In this document: piece by piece, positions 8,836-15,882 of the stretch
How positions within the stretch are numbered: position 1 is the stretch's first letter
Layout: each line of letters begins with the position of its first letter
Assembly: GCA_004555635.1 (NCBI GenBank)
Contig: SFHN01000007.1
Location: 1-16,381, forward strand
Direction of reading: 5' to 3'
From: [Eubacterium] saphenum
GTDB lineage: Bacteria > Bacillota > Clostridia > Oscillospirales > Ruminococcaceae
Length of the DNA stretch: 16,381 nt
The notes under the pieces: generated by a model
What the model saw: only the letters and a program-made list of their open reading frames with translations
Told to the model about the DNA's origin: nothing
Database searches by the model: none
Program-made: the position numbers and the translations under genes

Positions 8836-10047
8836 ATGGAAAAGATAAGCTGGTCCGTAAACGGTGCGGAAAACCGCTGGCTTACTACGCTGAAGGACTT
8901 TATCGAGGACAAATGGGTCGTCGGCGTGAGCGACATTACCTGCGAGAAGCAGGTCGACGGCGGCTGCACCTTCGGAGTTATGCTGAATACCCTCGGCGAC
9001 TTCGACCGCGTCAGCGGGCGCAGTGCCCCGCTGCTAAGAAACAGCGAGTTTGTCGCGCTTGCATACGGGATTGCGGGCGTGGGGATTGATGGGATTGACC
9101 CCGAGAAATGCAGGCTGCACTTCGGCCCGACATTCGAGGACGGCATACGCAGCTTTCTCTACGAAAGGCTCTCCGCAAAGCACGAAAAGGCGCTGCGCGA
9201 AAAATACTTCGACCCCGAAAATATGACGCGCTTCGTTATCCGCTTCGGAAAGGCGTTCTGCATTTTCAAGACGCACAGCGCGCTGCGCGACTTTGAAACC
9301 GATGGGAAATTCGCCGAGTTGAAAGCCGAAATGATAAGCCTGCTTCGCGAGTGCGACACGTTCGGCGTTGTCACCGATTTGGAGCACGTTGTTTTCTGCC
9401 GCACGACGTTCCGCGAGCGGGAAATCCTGCCCGACTACCGCCTGCCCGCAGAGCCTGCGATGCTTATGGACGTTATGAGCGAGCACTACCGCCGCGACGC
9501 TGCGGTTTACGCAAGCAGCGTTATGGGCGTTACAATTGTCGCGGTGGAGTACCATTTCGACGCGCGGTCGCTTACCCACCGCTACACCCTTATCCCCGCT
9601 GCGGACGAGGATATGAAGCGGCTGAATATGCAGCAGTTTCGCTGCGCGGAGGAAAACCTGTGCGCGATGTTTCGGCGGGAGCTTGGCGGGGAGCTTAGCC
9701 GCGGCGAGGTTATTTGCTGTGTAATATCCCCGTGCAGCTTTGAAACGCTGACGAAAAAGCACGTCAGGCGTTCGCTTGAGCGCGGCGGCGCGGAAAAGAA
9801 GCTGCAGGAGCGCTTTTCCTCGGGCGGCGTAAAGGCGGTACATATCCACGGGCTTACCGCTGTGGCGGTGTTCGGGTCAAAGTCCGCGCAGCTTCGCTTT
9901 GAGCTCAGCGGCTCCGCCGACGAGATGAACGAGCATATGAAGCATATGATATCGGGCTGCGACTCGCTTAACGTTTTGGACTACTCAAAGCGCTTTACGC
10001 GGTGTATGACAGCGGCGGAATACGAGCAGGAATACAGAAAGAGGTAA
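8836..10047 (+). CDS. Hypothetical protein, 403 residues
   Basis: Not recognised. The ATG at 8836 is preferred to one at 8737 because AAAGGGGG lies 10 nt upstream and the earlier start would precede the promoter. The protein is soluble-looking, with no signal peptide, no membrane segment and no nucleotide-binding motif. It holds about ten cysteines, scattered rather than in CxxC pairs. It alternates strand-like segments (FVIRFGKAFCIF, VTIVAVEYHF) with charged helices, and both halves carry similar-looking strand patterns, perhaps two related domains. It is the first gene of an operon with a 120-residue protein and a DUF6882-like protein; gaps are 3-4 nt, so coupled translation is likely. Confidence 0.75.
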   Translation: MEKISWSVNGAENRWLTTLKDFIEDKWVVGVSDITCEKQVDGGCTFGVMLNTLGDFDRVSGRSAPLLRNSEFVALAYGIAGVGIDGIDPEKCRLHFGPTFEDGIRSFLYERLSAKHEKALREKYFDPENMTRFVIRFGKAFCIFKTHSALRDFETDGKFAELKAEMISLLRECDTFGVVTDLEHVVFCRTTFREREILPDYRLPAEPAMLMDVMSEHYRRDAAVYASSVMGVTIVAVEYHFDARSLTHRYTLIPAADEDMKRLNMQQFRCAEENLCAMFRRELGGELSRGEVICCVISPCSFETLTKKHVRRSLERGGAEKKLQERFSSGGVKAVHIHGLTAVAVFGSKSAQLRFELSGSADEMNEHMKHMISGCDSLNVLDYSKRFTRCMTAAEYEQEYRKR

Positions 10048-10051
10048 CGGA

Positions 10052-10414
10052 ATGTTCGGTTTGTTCAAGAAGAAAATCAGGCTCGGAAAAACCGAGGAAG
10101 AAAAGCACGCGGAAAGCCTTGCTATGACGAAAAAGGTTCAGTTTGAGCCGCAGGAAATCGCCGATGTCGAAAGCGCGCTTGACAGCGGCCTGCGCGAGGT
10201 GCTTGGGTTTAATCCCGTGAACTACTACGCGACAAAAAACCGCTACCTGCTCTGCACCTTTTTCTACGAGGAGGACTACTCCGAGGTATATATGCAGTTT
10301 GAACTGCGCCGCGACGACCTCCCCGCAGGCAAATCAAAGCTCTACAAAATCGACAAGGTGCTTTTCCGCGACATACTGCGGAAATTCGGGCAGAATATAA
10401 ATATAGGTGAGTAA
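10052..10414 (+). CDS. Hypothetical protein, 120 residues
   Basis: Not recognised. A small charged protein that starts with a basic MFGLFKKKIRLGK segment, then a helical acidic stretch (about 14-50) and a strand-rich C-terminal half (YLLCTFFYEEDY, EVYMQFELRRDDL). No signal peptide or catalytic motif is seen. Its start has AAAGAGGT upstream, overlapping the end of the previous gene. It lies 4 nt after that gene and 3 nt before the next, so it appears to be made together with both. A structural or partner subunit role is possible but not shown. Confidence 0.78.
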   Translation: MFGLFKKKIRLGKTEEEKHAESLAMTKKVQFEPQEIADVESALDSGLREVLGFNPVNYYATKNRYLLCTFFYEEDYSEVYMQFELRRDDLPAGKSKLYKIDKVLFRDILRKFGQNINIGE

Positions 10415-10417
10415 ACA

Positions 10418-11122
10418 ATGGAAAACAGAAGCATTTTAATGACGCCGACCGAGTTTAGCCGCGAGAGCTTTCTCGACCTCGTTTCGCTGTCGGCGGGTAT
10501 GGCAATAGCAAGGCAGAACGCCTTCGGCGCGCTGATTGCAGAGCGCGGCGGCTGGAACGTTGACATTCGCGAGCGGACGATAACCTTCGGCGATAAGGCG
10601 TTTTCGATAGGAATACTCGGCAGCGAAAGCGAGCAGAGCGGAACGTGGCTCTGGGGCTGGGCGAATACAGAAGCGAATATCCCCGAGCTTGCAAACGCCG
10701 CTTCCCGCAGGGCAAAGAAAGCGCTCGGCGCCTGCCCCGAGTTTTCGACGGGCAAGTTTATGCTCGACGAGCTGCACAACGGTCACAACATCGCTATGGT
10801 ATCAGTCGGCGCTGCGGAAAAGTGCAGCTGCTACTACCGCTGCCCGTACAACGGCGGCGCGCTTTTCGTGCAGATAGAAAACCTCCCCGACGAGATTTTT
10901 GCGCCGCTCGACAGCACAAGCTTTATGCGGCAGTATCTCGAAATTATAAGCTCGTTCTACTGCGACCACAGGCTGCTTGCGGCGGGCTTCCTCTATCAGA
11001 ACGGAACGGAGTTCTCCGAAAACGGCGGCGAAATCGAAGCGTTTTTCCCCGACAGGACGCTGGTGTTCTCGTTTGAAAGTGCCGAGGGGTTATGCCGAGT
11101 TTATAATGTTTCGTCAAAATAG
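10418..11122 (+). CDS. DUF6882-like protein
   Basis: A 234-residue protein. The segment GSESEQSGTWLWGWAN (residues about 68-83), with its paired Trp residues, followed by a helix and then NGHNIAMVSVGAAEKCSCYYRCPYN resembles the DUF6882 family as I recall it. That family has no known activity. The N-terminal part is helical (FLDLVSLSAGMAIARQNAFGALI), and the C-terminal part has strands with Cys and Phe. The start has GGTGAG just upstream, partly over the previous gene's stop. It is the last gene of its operon. No clear terminator follows; only a G-A6-T6-C palindrome lies there, which more likely belongs to the next promoter. Confidence 0.75.
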   Translation: MENRSILMTPTEFSRESFLDLVSLSAGMAIARQNAFGALIAERGGWNVDIRERTITFGDKAFSIGILGSESEQSGTWLWGWANTEANIPELANAASRRAKKALGACPEFSTGKFMLDELHNGHNIAMVSVGAAEKCSCYYRCPYNGGALFVQIENLPDEIFAPLDSTSFMRQYLEIISSFYCDHRLLAAGFLYQNGTEFSENGGEIEAFFPDRTLVFSFESAEGLCRVYNVSSK

Positions 11123-11173
11123 AAAAAATTTTTTCAAAAACCCCTTGACAAAATCGCTTTAATGTGTTAATAT
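11122..11173 (+). promoter_or_regulatory. Sigma-A promoter with A-tract upstream element before trpR-like gene
   Basis: A -35 TTGACA (11145-11150), a 17-bp spacer and a -10 TAATAT (11168-11173) with TG at the extended position (11165-11166). A perfect palindrome GAAAAAATTTTTTC (11122-11135) sits in the UP-element position. The 18 bases AAAAACCCCTTGACAAAA at 11136-11153 also occur in the tRNA-Gly promoter (minus strand, 140-157). Confidence 0.8.
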
Positions 11174-11183
11174 AATTGGAAAG

Positions 11184-11206
11184 CCGGGAACTTCCGTCCG
11201 TCCCGG
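11184..11206 (+). promoter_or_regulatory. Leader hairpin before the trpR-like gene
   Basis: The inverted repeat CCGGGA/TCCCGG with an 11-nt loop ends directly at the GGAGGAAAGGAG ribosome-binding region (11204-11215). As the transcript starts near 11180 it would form the 5' end of the mRNA, where it may stabilise the message or modulate ribosome access. Confidence 0.45.
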
Positions 11207-11223
11207 AGGAAAGGAGAAGCCTT

Positions 11224-11529
11224 ATGGCAAAAACGGAGCGTAAAGAGCGCAGCCAGGCCCTGTATGAGACCATTTTGAAGTTGAAGGACCTGGACGAGTG
11301 CCGGAAATTTTTTGAGGATCTCTGTACCCCCACGGAGCTGCAGTCTATGGAGCAGCGCTTTGATGTGGCCGTCTACCTCCAGCAGGGTCTGGTCTATCTG
11401 GACATCCTGGAGAAGACCGGAGCCAGCAGCGCTACCATCAGCCGGGTCCGCCGGTCCATGCTGGAAGGCGGCGCAGGCGGTGTGGTACGGGACATCATCA
11501 TCCGGGAAGGCCTGGACAAAAAAGACTGA
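11224..11529 (+). CDS. TrpR-like regulator, YerC/YecD family
   Basis: A 101-residue all-helical protein of the Trp-repressor-like YerC/YecD family. Seen: KDLDECRKFFEDLCTPTELQSMEQRFDVA (21-49), matching the TrpR core helices, then a helix-turn-helix around YLDILEKTGASSATISRVRRSML (58-80). Length is usual for the family (about 100). It is expected to bind DNA as a dimer, but most YerC-type proteins have no defined ligand and are not tryptophan repressors in the strict sense. It lies 24 nt before iorA and shares its promoter, so it may regulate aromatic ketoacid metabolism or itself; that is inference. Ribosome site GGAGGAAAGGAG. Codon use is of the right-hand type. Confidence 0.88.
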   Translation: MAKTERKERSQALYETILKLKDLDECRKFFEDLCTPTELQSMEQRFDVAVYLQQGLVYLDILEKTGASSATISRVRRSMLEGGAGGVVRDIIIREGLDKKD

Positions 11530-11553
11530 ATCAGGAAGAAAGCAGGGAAGACT

Positions 11554-13293
11554 ATGAAACAACTGATGCTGGGCAACGCGGCTGTTGCCCGTGGACTGTA
11601 TGAGGCGGGGTGCTCTGTGGCCTCCAGCTACCCCGGTACCCCCAGTACCGAGATCACCGAAGAGGCCGCCAAGTACGACGCCATCTACTGTGAGTGGGCT
11701 CCCAATGAGAAGGTAGCCATGGAGACCGCCTTTGGCGCCTGCCTTGCCGGCAAGCGCTCCTTCTGCGGTATGAAGCACGTGGGCCTCAACGTGGCTGCCG
11801 ACCCGCTGTTCACCATCTCCTACACCGGTGTGAATGCGGGCATGGTCATCGCCGTGGCCGACGATGCGGGCATGCACTCCTCTCAGAACGAGCAGGACTC
11901 CCGCCACTATGCCATTGCCGCCAAGGTGCCTATGCTGGAGCCCTCTGACTCCGCCGAGGCCCTGGCCTTTGCCAAGCGGGCCTATGAGATCTCCGAGGAG
12001 TTTGATACCCCGGTCATCCTGAAGATGTGCACCCGCGTGTCCCACTCTCAGTCCCTGGTGGAGCTGGGGGAGCGCACCGAGGTGGAGAAGCCCTATGAGA
12101 AGAACATCGCCAAGTACGTCATGATGCCGGGCAACGCCATCCGCCGCCACCCTGTGGTGGAGGAGCGCACCCGCAAGCTCACCGAGTTTGCCGAGACCTG
12201 TGACCTCAACCGGGTAGAGATGGGCGGCACCTCCATGGGCGTGATCACCTCTTCCACCTCCTATCAGTATGTGAAGGAGGTCTTTGGAGACAGCGTGTCG
12301 GTGCTCAAACTGGGCATGGTCAACCCCCTGCCTGTGAAGCTGATTCTGGACTTTGCCAGCAAGGTGGACAAGCTGGTGGTCGTGGAGGAGCTGGACTCCA
12401 TCATCGAGGACCACTGCCGCAAGCTGGGCCTGAAGGTGTGGGGCAAGAACGTGCTGCCTCTGGAGGGTGAGTTCTCCCAGAACCTGGTGGCCGCCAAGCT
12501 GGGCGGTACCGTACATACCGGCAAGACCCTGGAGGACGCCATTCCTCCCCGTCCCCCTGTCATGTGCGCCGGCTGTCCCCACCGCGGCCTGTTCTACACC
12601 CTGAACAAGAATAAGTGCACCGTCCTGGGCGACATTGGCTGTTACACCCTGGGTGCGGTGGCTCCCCTGTCCGCCATGGACATGACCCTGTGCATGGGCG
12701 GCTCCATCTCTGGCATCCACGGCTTCAACAAGGCCCGTGGGGAGGAGACTGAGGGCAAGACCGTGGCCGTCATCGGCGACTCCACCTTCATGCACTCTGG
12801 TATGACTGGTCTGGCCAACATCGCCTACAACCAGTCCAATTCTACTGTCATCATCCTGGACAACTCCATTACCGGCATGACCGGCCACCAGCAGAACCCC
12901 ACCACCGGCTACAACATCAAGGGCGACCCCGCCGGTAAGATCGATCTGGAGTCCCTGTGCAAGGCAATGGGCTTCAACCGCGTCCGGGTGGTGGACCCCT
13001 ATGACCTGAAGGCCTGTGACCAGGCGGTGAAGGAGGAACTGGCTGCTGAGGAGCCCTCTGTCATCATCTCCCGCCGTCCCTGCGCTCTCTTGAAGTACGT
13101 CAAGCACAACGCGCCTCTGGCGGTGAACAAGGACAAGTGTATCGGCTGTAAGAGCTGCATGAAGATCGGCTGCCCCGCCATCTCCATCAAGGAGGGCAAG
13201 GCCTGGGTGGACAACACCCTGTGCGTGGGCTGCGGTGTGTGCGAGCAGCTGTGCCCCGTGGGGGCCTTTGAGAGCACCGGCAAGGAGGGTTAA
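11554..13293 (+). CDS. iorA: Indolepyruvate:ferredoxin oxidoreductase alpha subunit
   Basis: A 579-residue catalytic subunit, full length. It catalyses oxidative decarboxylation of aryl-pyruvates (indole-, phenyl-, hydroxyphenyl-) with CoA, giving aryl-acetyl-CoA, CO2 and reduced ferredoxin. Seen: an N-terminal pyrimidine-binding domain (SSYPGTPSTEITEEAA near 24-39, EWAPNEKVAMETA), the central domain, the MCAGCPHRG motif, the thiamine diphosphate binding motif from G408-D409 to N437, and two C-terminal [4Fe-4S] motifs with Cys 529, 532, 535, 540 and Cys 557, 560, 563, 567. All key cysteines are present. It starts 24 nt after the trpR-like gene; iorB follows after 4 nt. Cytoplasmic; oxygen-sensitive chemistry fits an anaerobe. 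Confidence 0.97.
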   Translation: MKQLMLGNAAVARGLYEAGCSVASSYPGTPSTEITEEAAKYDAIYCEWAPNEKVAMETAFGACLAGKRSFCGMKHVGLNVAADPLFTISYTGVNAGMVIAVADDAGMHSSQNEQDSRHYAIAAKVPMLEPSDSAEALAFAKRAYEISEEFDTPVILKMCTRVSHSQSLVELGERTEVEKPYEKNIAKYVMMPGNAIRRHPVVEERTRKLTEFAETCDLNRVEMGGTSMGVITSSTSYQYVKEVFGDSVSVLKLGMVNPLPVKLILDFASKVDKLVVVEELDSIIEDHCRKLGLKVWGKNVLPLEGEFSQNLVAAKLGGTVHTGKTLEDAIPPRPPVMCAGCPHRGLFYTLNKNKCTVLGDIGCYTLGAVAPLSAMDMTLCMGGSISGIHGFNKARGEETEGKTVAVIGDSTFMHSGMTGLANIAYNQSNSTVIILDNSITGMTGHQQNPTTGYNIKGDPAGKIDLESLCKAMGFNRVRVVDPYDLKACDQAVKEELAAEEPSVIISRRPCALLKYVKHNAPLAVNKDKCIGCKSCMKIGCPAISIKEGKAWVDNTLCVGCGVCEQLCPVGAFESTGKEG

Positions 13294-13297
13294 GGCA

Positions 13298-13870
13298 ATG
13301 GAAACCAAGAATATTATGATCGTAGGCGTGGGTGGCCAGGGCTCCCTGCTGGCCAGTAAGCTGCTGGGCCACCTGCTCATGGAGCAGGGATATGACGTCA
13401 AGGTGTCCGAGGTCCATGGTATGTCCCAGCGCGGCGGCAGCGTGGTTACCTATGTGCGCTACGGCGACAAGGTAAATTCTCCTGTCATTGACAAGGGCGA
13501 GGCGGACTTTATTGTCTCCTTCGAGCTGCTGGAGGCCGCCCGTTGGCTGGAGTATCTCAAGCCCGACGGACAGATCGTCACCTCCACTCAGCAGATCGAT
13601 CCCATGCCTGTTATTACCGGGGCCGCCAAGTACCCCGAGAATCTGGTGGAGAAGATGAAGGCCACCGGAGCCAAGGTGGATGCGCTGGACTGTCTGGCTC
13701 TGGCTGAGCAGGCTGGCTCCTCTAAGGCAGTGAATATTGTGCTCATGGGCCGGCTGTCTCACTACTTTGACCTGCCGGAAGAGGCCTGGCAGGCTTCCCT
13801 GGAGGCCATGGTGCCCCCCAAGTTCCTGGAGCTGAACAAGAAGGCCTTCGAGCTGGGGAAGCTTTCTTAA
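13298..13870 (+). CDS. iorB: Indolepyruvate:ferredoxin oxidoreductase beta subunit
   Basis: A 190-residue gamma-type 2-oxoacid:ferredoxin oxidoreductase subunit. Seen: the N-terminal glycine-rich motif GVGGQG (10-15), then the typical EVHGMSQRGGSVVTYVRYG segment (about 42-60). Length fits the family. ATG 13298 is chosen for the AAGGAGGG site 9 nt upstream, inside the end of iorA; an earlier in-frame start would overlap the iron-sulfur coding end of iorA. It completes the IorAB enzyme. Its stop codon lies within a perfect 24-nt inverted repeat (13858-13881), so the last codons double as one arm of a stem. Confidence 0.96.
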   Translation: METKNIMIVGVGGQGSLLASKLLGHLLMEQGYDVKVSEVHGMSQRGGSVVTYVRYGDKVNSPVIDKGEADFIVSFELLEAARWLEYLKPDGQIVTSTQQIDPMPVITGAAKYPENLVEKMKATGAKVDALDCLALAEQAGSSKAVNIVLMGRLSHYFDLPEEAWQASLEAMVPPKFLELNKKAFELGKLS

Positions 13871-13881
13871 AAGAAAGCTTC
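13858..13881 (+). terminator. Perfect inverted repeat over the iorB stop codon
   Basis: Arms GAAGCTTTCTT/AAGAAAGCTTC with 2 bases between them (11 bp, perfect), with the iorB TAA inside. No T-tract follows (CGCAAAGAATTTTGTGC), so a full terminator is doubtful. It could be an attenuating or mRNA-end-protecting stem between iorB and paaK. Confidence 0.4.
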
Positions 13882-14015
13882 GCAAAGAATTTTGTGCAAA
13901 GCTGCGCTTTGCCTCTGTGCCCGCCTGAAGAAATGCCTTCCATAAGGCGAAAGCCCGCCGGGAAGGCAGACGGGATGGGCCTTATTTAGGAGAAAAGCAA
14001 GATCACGAGATACAC
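13882..14015 (+). other. Structured intergenic stretch between iorB and paaK
   Basis: A non-coding stretch of about 130 bases that is unusually full of inverted repeats. GCAAAG/CTTTGC (13896-13901 with 13907-13912) forms a small hairpin. TGCCTTCC/GGAAGGCA (13934-13941 with 13961-13968) encloses a 19-nt loop. An AGGAGA (13989-13994) lies far from any start. No promoter is convincing, so paaK may be read through from iorAB with processing here, or may depend on a promoter I cannot see. Confidence 0.45.
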
Positions 14016-14024
14016 AAGAGAGGG
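14016..14024 (+). promoter_or_regulatory. Ribosome binding site that decides the paaK start
   Basis: AAGAGAGGG touches the ATG at 14025 with no spacer but lies 9 nt before an in-frame TTG at 14034. Normal spacing favours the TTG, which would shorten the protein by three residues. Confidence 0.5.
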
Positions 14025-15335
14025 ATGAATCCATTGGAACGGTATTATCAGCCCGAGATTGAATGCGCCTCTCGGGAGCAAATTCGTGCCTGGCAGGATG
14101 AGCGCCTGGTCAAGCAGGTGCGCCATGCCTATGACCACGTGCCTTATTACAAGAAGCTGATGGACGAAAAGGGAGTGCGTCCGGAGGATATTAAGTCGGT
14201 GGACGACCTGCACAAGCTGCCCTTTACCTATAAAAAGGACCTGCGGGATACCTATCCCTATGGGCTGTTTGCCGTTCCCATGAAGGATGTGGTGCGGCTG
14301 CATGCCTCCTCCGGAACCACCGGAAAGCAGATCGTGGTAGGCTATACCCGGGAGGACCTGGATATCTGGGACGATATTGTGGCCCGTCAGCTGGTGGCCG
14401 TGGGTGCCACCGAGGAGGATAAGGTACATATCTCCTATGGTTATGGCCTGTTTACCGGCGGCATGGGACTGCACGGCGGCGCTACCAAGCTGGGCGCCAC
14501 GGTCATTCCCGTCTCCTCCGGCAACACCCAGCGGCAGATCACCATTCTCCGGGACTTTGGCTCTACCGTTCTGTGCTGCACCCCCTCCTACGCCGCTTTT
14601 ATCGGCGAGACCCTCCACGAGATGGGACTCACCGGCAAGGACATTCCTCTGAAGGCGGGCATCTTCGGTGCCGAGGCCTGGAGTGAGGAGATGCGCCAGG
14701 ATATCCAGGAGAAGCTGGGCATCAAGGCCTATGACATCTATGGCCTGACCGAGATCATGGGTCCCGGCGTGGCTTACGAGTGCTCCGAGCAGAACGGAAT
14801 GCACGTCAACGAGGACCACTTTATCATCGAGATCATCGATCCCGAGACCGGAGAGGTGCTGCCCGAGGGTCAGCAGGGTGAGATCGTCTTCTCCTGCATC
14901 ACCCGCCAGGCCTTCCCTCTGCTGCGCTACCGCACCCGGGACATCGGCGTGATCCGCCACGAAAAGTGCTCCTGCGGACGTACCTTCGTGAAGATGAGCA
15001 AGCCCATGGGCCGCAGCGATGATATGCTCATCATCCGCGGCGTCAACGTCTTCCCCTCTCAGATCGAGACGGTGCTCCTCAACCACGGCTATCCCGCCAA
15101 CTACCAGATCATTGTGGATCGGGTCAAGTCCACTGACACCCTGGATATCCAGGTGGAGATGACCCCCGAGATGTTTACCGATAACCTGGGCGAGATCGAC
15201 CGTCGGCAGAAGGAACTGGTGGAGGGCCTGCGCTCTCTGCTGGGTCTGGCCGCTAAGGTTACCCTGGTGGCCCCCAAGTCCATTGTCCGCAGCGAGGGCA
15301 AGGCGGTCCGGGTCATCGACAAGCGGAAAATTTAA
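14025..15335 (+). CDS. paaK: Phenylacetate-CoA ligase (PaaK-like)
   Basis: A 436-residue adenylate-forming enzyme, full length for PaaK (about 430-440). It activates phenylacetate or related aryl-acetates with ATP to the AMP-ester, then the CoA thioester. Seen: the phosphate-binding loop SSGTTGK (95-101), the PaaK-type motif YGLTEIMGPG (239-248) in the adenylate site, RYRTRDIG around 304-311, and a C-terminal small domain with GRSDDMLIIRGVNVFPSQIE, the hinge region of PaaK. In anaerobes with iorAB it can run the reverse way: aryl-acetyl-CoA from IorAB yields aryl-acetate plus ATP. Whether it runs forward or backward here is inference. The start is uncertain between ATG 14025 and TTG 14034. 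The tandem-ACT gene follows 12 nt later. Confidence 0.95.
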   Translation: MNPLERYYQPEIECASREQIRAWQDERLVKQVRHAYDHVPYYKKLMDEKGVRPEDIKSVDDLHKLPFTYKKDLRDTYPYGLFAVPMKDVVRLHASSGTTGKQIVVGYTREDLDIWDDIVARQLVAVGATEEDKVHISYGYGLFTGGMGLHGGATKLGATVIPVSSGNTQRQITILRDFGSTVLCCTPSYAAFIGETLHEMGLTGKDIPLKAGIFGAEAWSEEMRQDIQEKLGIKAYDIYGLTEIMGPGVAYECSEQNGMHVNEDHFIIEIIDPETGEVLPEGQQGEIVFSCITRQAFPLLRYRTRDIGVIRHEKCSCGRTFVKMSKPMGRSDDMLIIRGVNVFPSQIETVLLNHGYPANYQIIVDRVKSTDTLDIQVEMTPEMFTDNLGEIDRRQKELVEGLRSLLGLAAKVTLVAPKSIVRSEGKAVRVIDKRKI

Positions 15336-15347
15336 GGAGGGTTCGCC

Positions 15348-15782
15348 ATGAGCATCAAGCAGATCTCCATTTTTGTGGAAAATAAGCCGGGAGCCCTGTA
15401 CGGCCTGACCGGTGTTCTGGCCCAGAACAAGGTGGACCTGCGGGCCCTTTCCCTGGCTGAGACCAGCGAATTCGGAATCGTGCGCATCATCGTCAACGAT
15501 GTGTACAAGGCAACCACCGTCCTGAAGGACGCGGGCTATGTCCATTCCATCACCCCTGTGGTGGGCGTGGCCATCCCCGACGTGCCCGGAGGACTCAACC
15601 GGGTACTCCAGGTACTTTCCAACGCCAAGATCAACGTGGAGTACATGTACGCCTTCCTGGGCGGCAAGGACGTGGACCACGCCTACATGATCTTCCGTGT
15701 GGCGGACAACGCCGCCGCCTCCGCCGCTCTGGCTGCCCAGGGCATCCAGGTCGTGGAGCAGGAGGAGATCGAAAAGCTGTAA
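15348..15782 (+). CDS. Tandem ACT-domain protein (paaK-associated)
   Basis: A 144-residue protein of two ACT domains, about 4-68 and 71-140. Seen: the first domain start IKQISIFVENKPGALYGLTGVL and the second GVAIPDVPGGLNRVLQVLSNAKINVEYMY, both with the ACT pattern of a strand, a proline-glycine turn (ENKPG, PDVPG) and a helix. ACT domains bind amino acids as regulators; aromatic amino acids would fit the iorAB-paaK context, but the ligand is not shown. No enzyme domain is attached. The start has AAGGAGGG 8 nt upstream, inside the end of paaK. Likely a regulatory sensor of the aromatic pathway. Confidence 0.92.
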   Translation: MSIKQISIFVENKPGALYGLTGVLAQNKVDLRALSLAETSEFGIVRIIVNDVYKATTVLKDAGYVHSITPVVGVAIPDVPGGLNRVLQVLSNAKINVEYMYAFLGGKDVDHAYMIFRVADNAAASAALAAQGIQVVEQEEIEKL

Positions 15783-15827
15783 GGTTGCGGAGCTATCCGC
15801 GCCGTCAATACCTCGTCAGAATGAAAC

Positions 15828-15855
15828 AGCGGGGCCGCCTTTGGGCGGCCCCGCT
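15828..15855 (+). terminator. GC-rich hairpin after the ACT gene
   Basis: A perfect 12-bp stem AGCGGGGCCGCC/GGCGGCCCCGCT with a 4-nt loop TTTG lies 45 bp after the ACT stop. No T-run follows (CAGTCTGTCG), so it is a weak-tail terminator or a processing stem. Outside it, CCTCGTCAGA (15811-15820) and TCTGTCGAGG (15859-15868) pair at 9 of 10 positions, so the foldback extends to 58 bp. Confidence 0.5.
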
Positions 15856-15882
15856 CAGTCTGTCGAGGAACCCGGTCTGTAC

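Noticed and set aside
11167..13401. 744-codon open frame on the minus strand opposite iorA
   Set aside because: Long only because of the biased third-base use of iorA; a His/Gly/Leu-rich shadow with no motif.
13986..15680. 564-codon open frame on the minus strand opposite paaK and ACT gene
   Set aside because: Shadow of two clear genes, same His/Leu/Gly-rich composition and no start signal.
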